Assembly (NCBI GenBank): GCA_018857735.1
Contig: JABMCL010003147.1
Span: 516,001 to 580,000, forward strand
Source: Alviniconcha marisindica
Lineage: Eukaryota; Mollusca; Gastropoda; Provannidae
DNA: 64,000 bases
Direction of reading: 5' to 3'
Both the position numbers and the translations under genes were made by a program. The notes under the pieces are model-generated. The model made no database searches. It was not told the DNA's origin and saw only the letters and a program-made list of their open reading frames with translations. Of this stretch, positions 1 through 12,300 are shown piece after piece (within the stretch, counting starts at the first letter, position 1; each line of letters starts with the position of its first letter).

Positions 1-191
1 TTGGGATAGACGAAGACAGCAGCGCGAAACAAAAAACATGGCGGGTGTACAGTTTTGGGTAATGAACGTTTTTAGCTTGCATTAGTGCTTTATACCAAAT
101 AAGTCTTTAGAAATAAATTTCATGACAAAATGTGTGTGCTGTATTTCTCTTCTCTTTTTTTTTCTTCTCTTTTTTATCTCTCGATTTGAAG

Positions 192-383
192 TTGTGATCC
201 CCGGTAATGTAGATGTGGCAGCAGGCAGCACCTCCTGCGGTGTTGTGCTGAAGACATTGGTGAAGGCTCCCATCTACTGTGACGGCAGCAGCGTGGTGGT
301 GCTGGTCCCCCTCCCTGGTGGTGGCGCCGGGGCCTCCACACGCTCGCTCTTTGGCAGCGGCGGCAGCATTTCCAGCCTCAGAT
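192..383 (+). CDS. HECTD4: HECTD4-like exon 1 of window
   Basis: Coding enters with the first base of a Val codon supplied by an upstream exon. The peptide includes [20 protein letters not shown] and [20 protein letters not shown]. Acceptor tttgaag, donor AT/gtgagt; one base is carried over. Frame joins exon 2 as [13 protein letters not shown]. Confidence 0.85.
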
Positions 384-3300
384 GTGAGTGTGAATTAAGG
401 CTGCGCTTTTGGTAGGGAATTTTAATGTAGAGTGGATTTTGATTTGCGTGAAAAATCCTGCAAGTCTCTGGAACGATGAGTTTGTGAGCCTTCCCTGCTG
501 TTTGTGGCAAAGACCTTGATGTTGGTTTTTTTCTTAGAATACTTTGATTTTAACATTCTGACAGGATCATCACAGGATTTTCCTCAGAGGTGATATTAAC
601 AAACAAAAAAATCAAAGTTTTGTTAATAATCTGTGTTGAGCTGTTCATTATTAGGTGTTGGTACGGTAAAACTGGATGTACATTTTACATCAAATCAAGT
701 TCAAACTTTAAATGGATCAGATTGTGCACAAATTGCTTTGTATGTTCATGTTGGTGTTTCTTAGATGCTGTTTTAGTGCGATCTTTGCAATTGTAATGGT
801 AACTTCTGTTGTTCTGTTTATGTGTTCACAGCGGTTTCGTTGATCGTGACTAATTTTCAAGGTTGGAAGATGTCTTTTTTCAGTATTGAATATTTTGAAT
901 TATTTTCAGATTTTTTACAACATAAACAAACTGAATACTTCCTCTTCTTGTGTGTTGTGGTGGTAATGAGAACATTTACGAAACATCTGTTTTGTTGCTC
1001 TCTCTCTCGTTCTTTCTTTCTTGGTCTCCCTGTCTCCTATTTTGTTATGCTGATTTCAAACTGATGCTTGACCCACTTCTGTCAATGTTTGCTGTCATTA
1101 GCCTTGGCCAGTAACCTGAGTTTCAACCTGAGTGACGGAGTGTTCAACACTCGCACAGACCTGATTGATGCGCCATCCTGCTCCCTTGCCAGGGGATCCT
1201 CCGTCAATGGCTTGGGTGAGTTCCTGACCCACTGGAAGACCTAACCAACGAGACATGGCCAACAGGAAGACATAACCAACAAGACATTGTCAACAAGAAG
1301 ACGTAACCAAGACATGGCCAACAGGAAGGCATAACCAACAAGACATAGCCAACAGGAAGACATAACCAACAAGACAGCCAGCAAGAAGACAACCAACAGG
1401 AAGACCTAATTTGTCTTTTCAAACTGTCCCTACCAAAATGCTTCTCCCTCCCCCCCCCCCCCCCCCCCCAAACACACACACACACATAAGACATAGCCAA
1501 CAGGAAGACATAACCAACAAGAAGACATAGCCAACAGGAAGATATAGCCAACTGGAAGATGTAATTTGTCTTTTCAAACTGTCCCTTCCAAAATGCTATG
1601 TTTTGCCCCTTTCCCTTCTGGTTACTTAGTTTGTGGTACAGTGTCCATAGCATTGGTTATGTTAACTCGCTGAATAGTGATAGTGATACTGCCTGTTTTC
1701 TCCCCTCAGTAACCTGGTTACCTTCTTTTTATATAGGCTATAATCCACCCTTGATCACAATGATGTGACTACATGGCATACAGTTGGCATATAGTCACAG
1801 TGATGTGACTGCATGGCATACATTTGGCATATAGTCACAATGGTGTGACTACATGGCATATGTTTGGCATATAGTCACAATGATGTGACTACATGGCATA
1901 CATTTGGCATATAGTCACAATGATGGGACTACATGGCATACATTTGGCATATAGTCACAATGATGGGACTACATGGCATACGTTTGGCATATAGTCACAG
2001 TGATGTAACTACATGGCATACAGTTGGCATATAGTCGCAATGATGGGACTATGCGGCATACAGTTATATGATTTCGTGAGCAGATTTTGGTTTTCTGTTG
2101 ATATTTGCAACCACCTTCCATGGTCACCTGAACAGTGAATGTGTTTGACCATGACATGTTTGTTGTTTCTGGTATTGTAGGTGCCTGTTTGATGTGCGGA
2201 ACAGCTTGGTACTATGAGATTGTGTGTGTGTGGATGCAGGGGGGGGGGGGGGGAATGTGTGTGTGTGTGGATTCAGGGGGGGGGGGGGGAATGTGTGTGT
2301 GTGGATGCATGGGGTGGGGGGGGGGGGGGGGGGGGGGGGGGTATGTAAGGCATTAAATTAGGATGTGTATTGTAACGTTTCATGTATAGTGCTTTGAGCC
2401 TCACATGCGTACAGTCACAGATGGATTTGGCGCATTAGAAATGCATTTATCATGATGTTATTTGTTGTTTCTGGTGTTGCAGGTGCCTGTTTTGACGTGC
2501 AGAACAACTTGATATGGCTGTGCAGCAGTGATTACGTGGACCAGTTTTACAACCCCGGTCACCAAGCCCCTCACCACATTCACCACCAGCTGGGCATTCA
2601 CCGACCCAGTCTGCCCTCGGTGAAGTCTGGTGAGTGCTCAGCATGCGCTGATACGCTTCAGCCGTGTGGACTTGTTGCCTGGCGGCATTTTGACTTTGTT
2701 GTTGCCTGGTCATGGATCAGTGACGTCAGGCAACAAGGAAAGTTAACCTAGCTGTAGTCTGCCTGCTACTGCTTTTTCTTTTCTTTGGTTTGTTTGTTTG
2801 TTATAAAGCTTCATTAACTCCTTGCGGACAATTTGGGCCACCTTACCTGGGTACGGCTGCAGCAGCCGCAAGTGCTGCGCTACCCATTCCTACCGCTGTG
2901 TGCAGTATTTGTGTGTGTCCGAACAGTGGTATGGCTGCCATCGTTGAAGAGTTTTCGTGTGCGCACAGACATTGATACATGCAGGTGCACACAGTGGCTG
3001 CACAAGAACCGTAACGTAACAGAGTCTGCAATGGGAGCTGACTCTGGGAGAAAAGTCCCTTGCCACACCAGGGAATCAAACTTGTGTCCCTCAGTATTGC
3101 GCCTGGATTTTCGGCCTAAAGCCCGTTCTTAATTTGGCGAATGTTTGTACGCGAACCTAGTTGGACGTATTCGGTGAACCTAGTTGGTTCTTAATTGGGC
3201 AAACTTTTCTTCGCGAACCTAGTTGGGAGTATTCGTCGAACTGTGACGGAGCTATATTCAGGGTCCAAAAAGCTTCGCTCAACATGTTCTGGGAACATTT

Positions 3301-6300
3301 GCCCTATTCGATGAACATTGCCTCTGATTGGCTGAGAGCAGAGCTCTCCTGTGGATGAAGAAGAAATAAAAATAAAAATGGATGATGGTGTCGCTAGGTT
3401 CTTCACTCGCTTCGGAGGGAATTTGTTTATTTGTTGACTTGGCATATGACTCGGGGACCCAGAATGAGATAGTAGTTAGTTGAATTACCCAGTGAGGGAT
3501 GATTAAAGTATATTGACTTGACTTGACTTGACTTTAGTCTACATTTTTGATCATGCTGTCTGCTGTGTGTCTGCTGCAAGTTCGGGCCGAAGCTTGCATC
3601 TCATTACAAGCCAGTTGAGAACGAAGTAAAGTTCGTTGAACTGTCTGAACCATGTTCGGCGAACTAAAAGTTCAATTAAGAAACGAATCATAGCTCGTTG
3701 AACTGTCCAAAATATGTTCGGCGAACAAACATTCTCCCAGTTAAGAACGGGCTTAACACTCTCCCACCTGAGCTATCCTGCACCTAGTGATTGCTGTGTC
3801 ATGTTGTATGCACACCATGCATCACCTGTCATATGTACTGTCATCACATCACACCTATTACACGTCATTGTCATGCCAACAATCTTCCAAGCACCAAACA
3901 AGCTGCAAAAACTCAACCCAAACAAGATAAGTCTTTTGCTTTCATTTTTCATCATTTTTAACTGTTTATTTGTTGTTTAAGTGTCGTTCTGTGGCTTGAT
4001 AAAGGGGATTTCCCCGAAAATGTGCATACTGTGTGTCAGTGTTGAAAGAAATAAGCATTCGTTTGAACCTTTTTGTGTTTGGATCTTGTTTTAGAACGCT
4101 AGCAGTCACTCTGATTCAGACTTTTTATATGTACTATCAGTTGACGCCACCTCTGGTAGTCCTGCTGCATCAGCAATCTGAACAGGCAATTTTCAAGCCT
4201 TGGTGAAGTAAGCAAAGAAAAGTGCGTCTTTCGCAGGTGAGCGGGTGAGCATCCAGGAGGTTGTGGGAGCCTTGCTGCAGCACATCGGCAGCATGTGCCT
4301 GCATCAGCTGCACAGCGACGTGCTGCAGTGGCCCATGGGCAGCTACGTGCTGCAGCAGCAGCCCTGCGACCTGATGCATCTGATGCGCATCACCACCATC
4401 CTGCGCCGCGCCATGGACGCGCGAGACACGCAGTCTGCTGTCTGCTGCCTGGTGGTGCTGCAGGTGGGGCGTCTGCTGTGGGGCTTGGAAGACTCTGCTC
4501 CTCTCTCCTCTTCCTTCAGACTCTGCTCCTCTCTCCTCTTCCTTCAGACTCTGCTCCTCTCTCCTCTTCCTTCAGAAAGAAACTCAGACTCTGCTCCTCT
4601 CTCCTCTTCCTTCAGAAAGAAACTCAGACTCTGCTCCTCTCTCCTCTTCCTTCAGAAAGAAACTCAGACTCTGCTCCTCTCTCCTCTTCCTTCAGAAAGA
4701 AACTCAGACTCTGCTCCTCTCTCCTCTTCCTTCAGAAAGAAACTCAGACTCTGCTCCTCTCTCCTCTTCCTTCAGAAAGAAACTCACACTCTGCTCCTCT
4801 CTCCTCTTCCTTCAGAAAGAAACTCATCCTTTTCTGCTCCTTTTCTCCACCCTTCCTTCAGAAAGAACTCAGTATCTGCTCTGTGCTGTGCTTTCCTCGG
4901 CTGGTTTGTGTGTGTGTCAGAATACTTTGTCATCACTACACTGTCTGCATGTGTGTGTGTGTGGTGTGTGGTCAGTGATCTTTAATTATGTGTGTGGGTG
5001 TGTGTGTGTGTGTGTGTGTGGTCAAGTCAGAATACTTTAATCATCACTTACACTGTCATGGGCATGTGTGTGTGTGTGGTGTGGTGTGTGGTCAAGTCAG
5101 AATACTTTAATCATCACTTACACTGTCATGGGGCATGTGTGTGTGTGTGTGTGTGTGGTGGTCAAGTCAGAATACTTTAATCATCACTTACACTGTCATG
5201 GGGCATGTGTGTGTGTGTGTGTGTGTGTGGTCAAGTCAGAATACTGTTAATCATGCATTGTGTGTGTGGTCGTGCAATTCCTGCATGGTGTGTGTGTGTG
5301 TGGTGTGTGGTCAAGTCAGAATACTTTAATCATCACTTACACTGTCATGGGGCATGTGTGTGTGTGTGTGTGTGTGTGGTCAAGTCAGAATACTTTAATC
5401 ATCACTTACACTGTCATGGGGCATGTGTGTGTGTGTGTGTGTGTGTGTGGTCAAGTCAGAATACTTTAATCATCACTTACACTGTCATGGGGCATGTGTG
5501 TGTGTGTGTGTGTGTGTGGTCAGTGAATACTTTAATCATCACTTACATGATCAGGGCATGTGTGTGTGTGTGTGTGTGTCAAGTCAAATACTTAACACAT
5601 ACACTGTCATGGGGCATGTGTGTGTGTGTGTGTGTGTGTGGTCAAGTCAGAATACTTTAATCATCACTTACACTGTCATGGGGCAATTCAGCTAACTACT
5701 AAAGGCTCGTTAATGAAAAAAATGTGTGTGTGTGTGCGTGTGCCTGTGTTGCATATAGTCAGTTAATGTTTGAACCCATGTTGATGTGTGAATTATTTGT
5801 TCGTTGTATATTAAATTGATAACAGTCTTTATCGCAGTGTTCATACGTGTTCTGTCATGTTTGTACTGTTCAGTGCTTTGAACCGCAGGGGACGTGCTTT
5901 AAAAATTCCCATTATTTTAATTATTTGACAACAGAGAGATGGCTCGGCTTTGTTCACTGGGTAACTGTATAAATAGACATGACAGTCTCACTTTGGCAGA
6001 GCTCAGGAGCTGTGTAAAAGTGGAGGCGGACATCCTGGGTTCCTGTCCCTAATAAACCTACGGTTTCTGTGGATGTAAAGCAACACTTCAACAACAACTC
6101 ACTTTGGTGCTTTGCCACTGTGCAATAGGAATCCCACACAGCAGTCTGATTTAACTGTCAATCATCCAGTCCACAAGGCAGCTGTTGGTAGCGATTTCCA
6201 GGCATCGTCACAACTGCACACACCATTGAAAGCCTAGTAGTACTCTTCTTTGTAGATGGACACAGTTTGTGGAACAGACAATACTTTGCAAACGATTTCA

Positions 6301-9300
6301 ACTGTTTGTTTTTTTTCAAGAGAAAGGAAATTACTTTTCAAGTTTTGCAGGTGGTCTGAAACAAAACTTTCAGAAAGTCGGACTGATTGAACTTGACAAG
6401 CTGGTGCAGAATGGGAAGTGTTACTGTTAGCTTTTGCTTGTTTTGAACTTGACAAGCTGGTGCAGAATGGGAAGTGTTACTGTTAGCTTTTGCTTGTTTT
6501 GAACTTGACAAGCTGGTGCAGAATGGGAAGTGTTACTGTTAGCTTTTGCTTGTTTGTTTGAACTTGACAAGCTGGTGCAGAATGGGAAGTGTTACTGTTA
6601 GCTTTTGCTTGTTTTGAACTTGACAAGCTGGTGCAGAATGGGAAGTGTTACTGTTAGCTTTTGCTTGTTTTGAACTTGACAAGCTGGTGCAGAATGGGAA
6701 GTGTTACTGTTAGCTTTTGCTTGCTTTGAACTTGACAAGCTGGTGCAGAATGGGAAGTGTTACTGTTAGCTTTTGCTTGCTTTGAACTTGACAAGCTGGT
6801 GCAGAATGGGAAGTGTTACTGTTAGCTTTTGCTTGCTTTGAACTTGACAAGCTGGTGCAGAATGGGAAGTGTTACTGTTAGCTTTTGCTTGTTTTGAACT
6901 TGACAAGCTGGTGCAGAATGGGAAGTGTTACTGTTAGCTTTGCTTGTTTTGAACTTGACAAGCTGGTGCAGATGGAATGTTACTGTTAGCTTGCTGCTTT
7001 GAACTGAAAGCTGGTGCAGAGAATGGAGAAGTGTTATGTTAGCTTTTGCATGTTGAACTTGACAAGTGTGCAGAGGGGAGGACACTTAGCTTTGCTTGCT
7101 TGAACTTGACATACTGTGCAGAATGGGAACATACATGGTTAGCTTCATGCTTTGAACTTGACAAGCTGGTGCAGAATGGGAAGCGTTACTGTTAGCTTTT
7201 GCTTGCTTTGAACTTGACAAGCTGGTGCAGAATGGGAAGCGTTACTGTTAGCTTTTGCTTGCTTTGAACTTGACAAGCTGGTGCAGAATGGGAAGCGTTA
7301 CTGTTAGCTTTTGCTTGTTTTGAACTTGACAAGCTGGTGCAGAATGGGAAGTGTTACTGTTAGCTTTTGTTTGTTTTGAATTTGACAAGCTGGTGCAGAA
7401 TGGGAAGTGTTACTGTTAGCTTTTGCTTGTTTGTTTTGAACTTGACAAGCTGGTGCAGAATGGGAAGTGTTACTGTTAGCTTTTGCTTGTTTGTTTTGAA
7501 CTTGACAAGCTTTTGCAGAATGGGAAGTGTTACTGTTAGCTTTTGCTTGTTTGTTTTGAACTTGACAAGCTGGTGCAGAATGGGAAGTGTTACTGTTAGC
7601 CTTTGCTTGTTTTGAACTTGACAAGCTGGTGCAGAATGGGAAGTGTTACTGTTAGCTTTTGCTTGTTTGTTTTGAACTTGACAAGCTGGTGCAGAATGGG
7701 AAGTATTACTGTTAGCTTTTACTTGTTTTGAACTTGACAAGCTGGTGCAGAATGGGGAGCGTTACTGATAGCTTCTGCTTGTTTTGCAGCTCATCTTCAA
7801 AGTCAGCGTCTTCAAGTGGGACAGAGAAGGAGAAGAGGAGCAAATCAAAGAAACAAGGTGAGAGCTGAGGACACACTGCTGCTGCCAGAATCTGTGCAGT
7901 GAGAACAATACATGGATGATAGCTTCATGATGTAGCTTTATTCCAGGATCCTATTGCATCCCAATGTTACCATGCAGGTAAAAGATCTCGGTCATTCTGC
8001 CGAAAGTGCGGGTGGCAGGTTACAGCTAAACACACATGCACCCTACGTATGTGGCTTGGTTGTATGGTGTACGCAGAATGTGCCCCAAGATAGCAGCAGT
8101 TTCACGTGGCACAAGCCATGGAGCAACCAAACAGCACTGTTCATACACCACTTTGGTGCAAATGGCTGTGAAAGGATACCCTCACTCATTCAGAATCGCA
8201 TGCAAAAACAGTGCAGTGAGTCTGCTCGAGAGTGGAGAATAGCACTATATAAAGTGGTCAATACCATCTTGTCCATCACTTCCTACTGAAACATTAAAAT
8301 AGCTCTCATCGCTGCCCATCTTAATGCAGGAATCATTCTGGTGGTGACAGTGTAGCAATAGGTATATAATCTCCCTCTCCTCCCACCTCCATACCCCCTT
8401 CCCCTCCTTCTCCCCGTCCCTAATAAGCTGTACGGTTTCTGTGGACGTTAAGCACCATGTTTACTTACTTACTATATACCATCATAAATGGATGCTTACA
8501 TTCATGTACATACAGCACTTCCGCATCCATACACACGCATGCACGCATAGCCATATCTGTTCCCTGACCTCATATCTGCATACATGAAGTATTGTCAGGT
8601 ATAATGTTTTCGCATGGACGTTTACCGAATAGAATTCACTGATTAAGACTGTTTTGAAAGTGTACTCTGTAGTCTTAAAACTTTGCAGAGATATTTCAAT
8701 CCACCTCACATGAAGTTCATGCTTATCTACCGAGCCAGGGTTGTTCACCTTAATGCTTGACCTTTTTCAGGGCCCTCATTTGGAAGTTGCTCACCAACAA
8801 AGAATTCTTTGCTCCTGCCAGCGAGAGCCGGAGTGGAGAGTTGCCTCCCCTTCAGCGTGAGGCATGCCGCGTGGTGACAGTGGGCATCAAGTCTCTCTAC
8901 CACACGGCGCAGGACAAGCACGCCCTCCTCTCTCACCTGCTGACTGCCGGTAGGCTGTCAGGCTTTTTTTGGGTCTTGGTCTGCACTGTGCTGAGGCCTC
9001 TCAGGGTCTGCACTGTGCTGAAGCCTCTCAGGGTCTGCAGTGTGCTGAGGCCTCAGGGTCTGCAGTGTGCTGAGGCCTCTCAGGGTCTGCACTGTGCTGA
9101 GCCTCTCAGGGTCTGCAGTGTGCTGAGGCCTCAGGGTCTGCAGTGTGCTGAGGCCTCTCAGGGTCTGCATGTGCTGAGGCCTCTCAGGGTCTGCAGTGTG
9201 CTGAGGCCTCTCAGGGTCTGCAGTGTGCTGAGGCCTCTCAGGGTCTGCAGTGTGCTGAGGCCTCTCAGGGTCTGCATGCTGAGGCCTCTCAGGGTCTGCA

Positions 9301-12300
9301 GTGTGCTGAGGCCTCTCAGGGTCTGCAGTGTGCTGAGGCCTCTCAGGGTCTGCACCGTGCTGAGGCCTCTCAGGGTCTGCACTGTGCTGAGGCCTCTCAG
9401 GGTCTGCAGTGTGCTGAGGCCTCTCAGGGTCTGCAGTGTGCTGAGGCCTCTCAGGGTCTGCAGTGTGCTGAGGCCTCTCAGGGTCTGCAGTGTGCTGAGG
9501 CCTCTCAGGGTCTGCAGTGTGCTGAGGCCTCTCAGGGTCTGCACCATGCTGAGGCCTCTCAGGGTCTGCACTGTGCTGAGGCCTCTCAGGGTCTGCAGTG
9601 TGCTGAGGCCTCTCAGGGTCTGCAGTGTGCTGAGGCCTCTCAGGGTCTGCACCAGGGCTGAGGCCTCTCAGGGTCTGCACTGTCTGAGGCCTCTCAGGGT
9701 CTGCACCGTGCTGAGGCCTCTCAGGGTCTGCACCGTGCTGAGGCCTCTCAGGGTCTGCAGTGTGCTGAGGCCTCTCAGGGTCTGCAGTGCTGAGGCCTCT
9801 TAGGGTCTGCAGTGTGCTGAGGCCTCTCAGGGTCTGCACCGTGCTGAGGCCTCTCAGGGTCTGCACCGTGCTGAGGCCTCTCAGGGTCTGCACCGTGCTG
9901 AGGCCTCTCAGCGTCTGCACTGTGCTGAGGCCTCCAGGCCTCTTGACACATAAAAAAAGAGCACTGACCTCTCACCTCCCTCTGTCTGACTGATGTGAGC
10001 CAGTCTGGCCTAGTGGTAAGGCATTAGGCGGGTAAGCAGGACCTCGGTTTGACTCTGCTTCGGCTCTCTTTTCTCTTCAGAAACTGCTAGCAGACATTGT
10101 CTTCCAACTTTGCCCCTCACGGTTAATGAAACTTTAAAACGGCTCTCATCACTGCCAGTCCTGATGCAGAAGTCATTCTGGTGGTGACGGTGTAGCGTTA
10201 GGTATAGTCTCCTTCTTTACCCATCTCTTGGGAGCTTGGTCCCCATGAGCACCTCTTCAGAGACGGCTTGGCATTAAACAAGTTTAAATAATCTCTGACT
10301 GACAGGTGATGTTCAGCCAGTCAGCGCCTGCGTTCAGACACGCCTCATTAGACAAGCCTAGTGTCAGCAAAGCGCGTTGGCCATGCTTTTTTTCCTCCAA
10401 ACAAATGGTCCGGCAGTTTGCGCAGCTCACAGTGTGCATTCAAGCGCACAGTATGTTTTGGGAAACGAGGTACATAAACTCCACCAGAGGATGAGTCTGA
10501 GGGTGTACTTCTGGTGGAGTTTATGTACCTTGTACCTAGTATTTACTCGCATGCCAGGTGAGAGTTCCCGTAGGTGACTCGGTCGGGTCTTTGTTGCTGT
10601 GTTTGTGTGACATCTTTTGAATGCTAATTAACTACCTCGTGTGTTGACTTTTAGCCATGTAAAAAAATATTTTTCTCTTATTTAGTTATTACCATACATA
10701 GTCCATCCTGGGGTGACCCAGTGTGGTTGACAGGACATCAGAATCCAAGAACTAATAACCATGGACAGTGTCTGAAAACAGTATTGTTTTGCAATCTTGT
10801 GCATTTTTACTTAGTATGGTCAGTTCTTCATGGTTTTTGTCCTCTGTTTCTGCTTACCATTGATTGGTAGGTGACTTTACCATCACTGAATCTGACTGAT
10901 TTTGTCATGACAGCCAACGAGAACAAAGCCCTGCTGGAGCTTCGCAACATGATCCTGACCAGTTTCGCAGAGCAGCTCAAGACGCAGTGTATAAGCACCC
11001 CAGACACTGCCCACCTTAGGTAAGTACACCGTGGTTTCTGGCAAAGCTGTTCAAACCTGCATGTTGCACATTAGTCTTTACTCACTTTTTTTCTTTTTTT
11101 AAAAATTCAACCCTTGTGGTTGGGGTTAGGTTTCCTTGGTATTATACTTACCTACTGCACTGGGATTGTTCACCATAACCCTTGACCTTTTTCTGGTCTC
11201 AAATCTGAAAGTTGCTGCCAAACAAGAGTTCTTTGTTCCTGCCAGTGCCAGTACTGTCAGGGATTTAATACTGATCATACTAATGGTGATTACTATGGCA
11301 TGTCAATGACAGTGATCAAACGGTCTTCACAGTAGCTATGTACTGGAGCAAAAAAACAACAACAAAAGTTCATAATTAGAAAATTGACAGAGGAGGAGGG
11401 TAGGAACTGGGACGACATAAACACAAAAAGGGGAGGGGGAGTATAACAGTAATTACAGTCAGTCCACATAACATGTCTTTGGACAGAATGCAATGTTAAA
11501 CAGTTCATGTTTCATTGGGGCTGTCTTCCTTTTCATCATTTGGAATTAGTGATGTGCTTGGCTCTAAGACCTAGCTTGAAGATCTAGCTTGAAGACCTAG
11601 CTTGAAGATCTAGCTTGGGTCTGTTCAGCTGGTTCATCTGCTGTAGCTGGTAAGAGGAAAGAGCATGAACAAGGTGGTAGCAAGGGGAGGAAACTGTTGG
11701 CAAGGGGAGGGAAGTGCAGTTGTCTTCATGAGGAAGATTGCGGATGATCGTGTCTTTTCTTTTCCGCCATGCTGCTTTCTGTCTGCAGGCTGGCGGATGA
11801 TTTGGTGAACTACATCTTGAAGCTGGCTGTGAAAGATTCCTGCATGCTTCTCAGCAACGCACAGAACTGTTGCTCTGACCAGGCTGCCTTCGATGCTCTC
11901 ATCTGCAACGTACCGGTCAGCACCCTTTCATTCCCATTGTTTCCATGGGGGTTGTGCCCCATTTTAATTGCTACAGATGAGATGAGCGGAGAACCTAGGC
12001 GCAAAGAATGACTCGCTCCCATACTCTCTGCTCTGCTTGCTGATACTCTCAGCCTCCAGTTTTCTTGCACCAGACTTTCCGCTGTTGGTTCCCCACGCCT
12101 TTTTCTGTCTTCAGCCCCTCTACGTGGAATGACCTTCCCCTTGCTCTCTGACAGAAACCCACAGATCTAACCGCAAGATGGGTTTTTTTTCAAAACAATA
12201 GACCCGCCATACTTTCTGCTCTGCGTTGCCATCTTCCTCTGCCTGAAGTCCCTGTTATCTGTTTAAGTTGTCTGTAAATTTAATTTTGTATAGTCAGTCT

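Noticed and set aside
1..191. Upstream exon or start codon in the first 191 bp
   Set aside because: No frame gives family-like sequence; the 122 ATG lies in the pyrimidine-rich acceptor region of exon 1.
7791..7856. Alternative frame of exon 5 (Ser/Lys-rich [20 protein letters not shown])
   Set aside because: It breaks the phase to exon 6; only the [11 protein letters not shown] frame joins both neighbours.
8958..9920. Minus-strand 320-codon ORF (GADPERPQH repeats)
   Set aside because: Pure product of the 27-bp period; open in other frames too.
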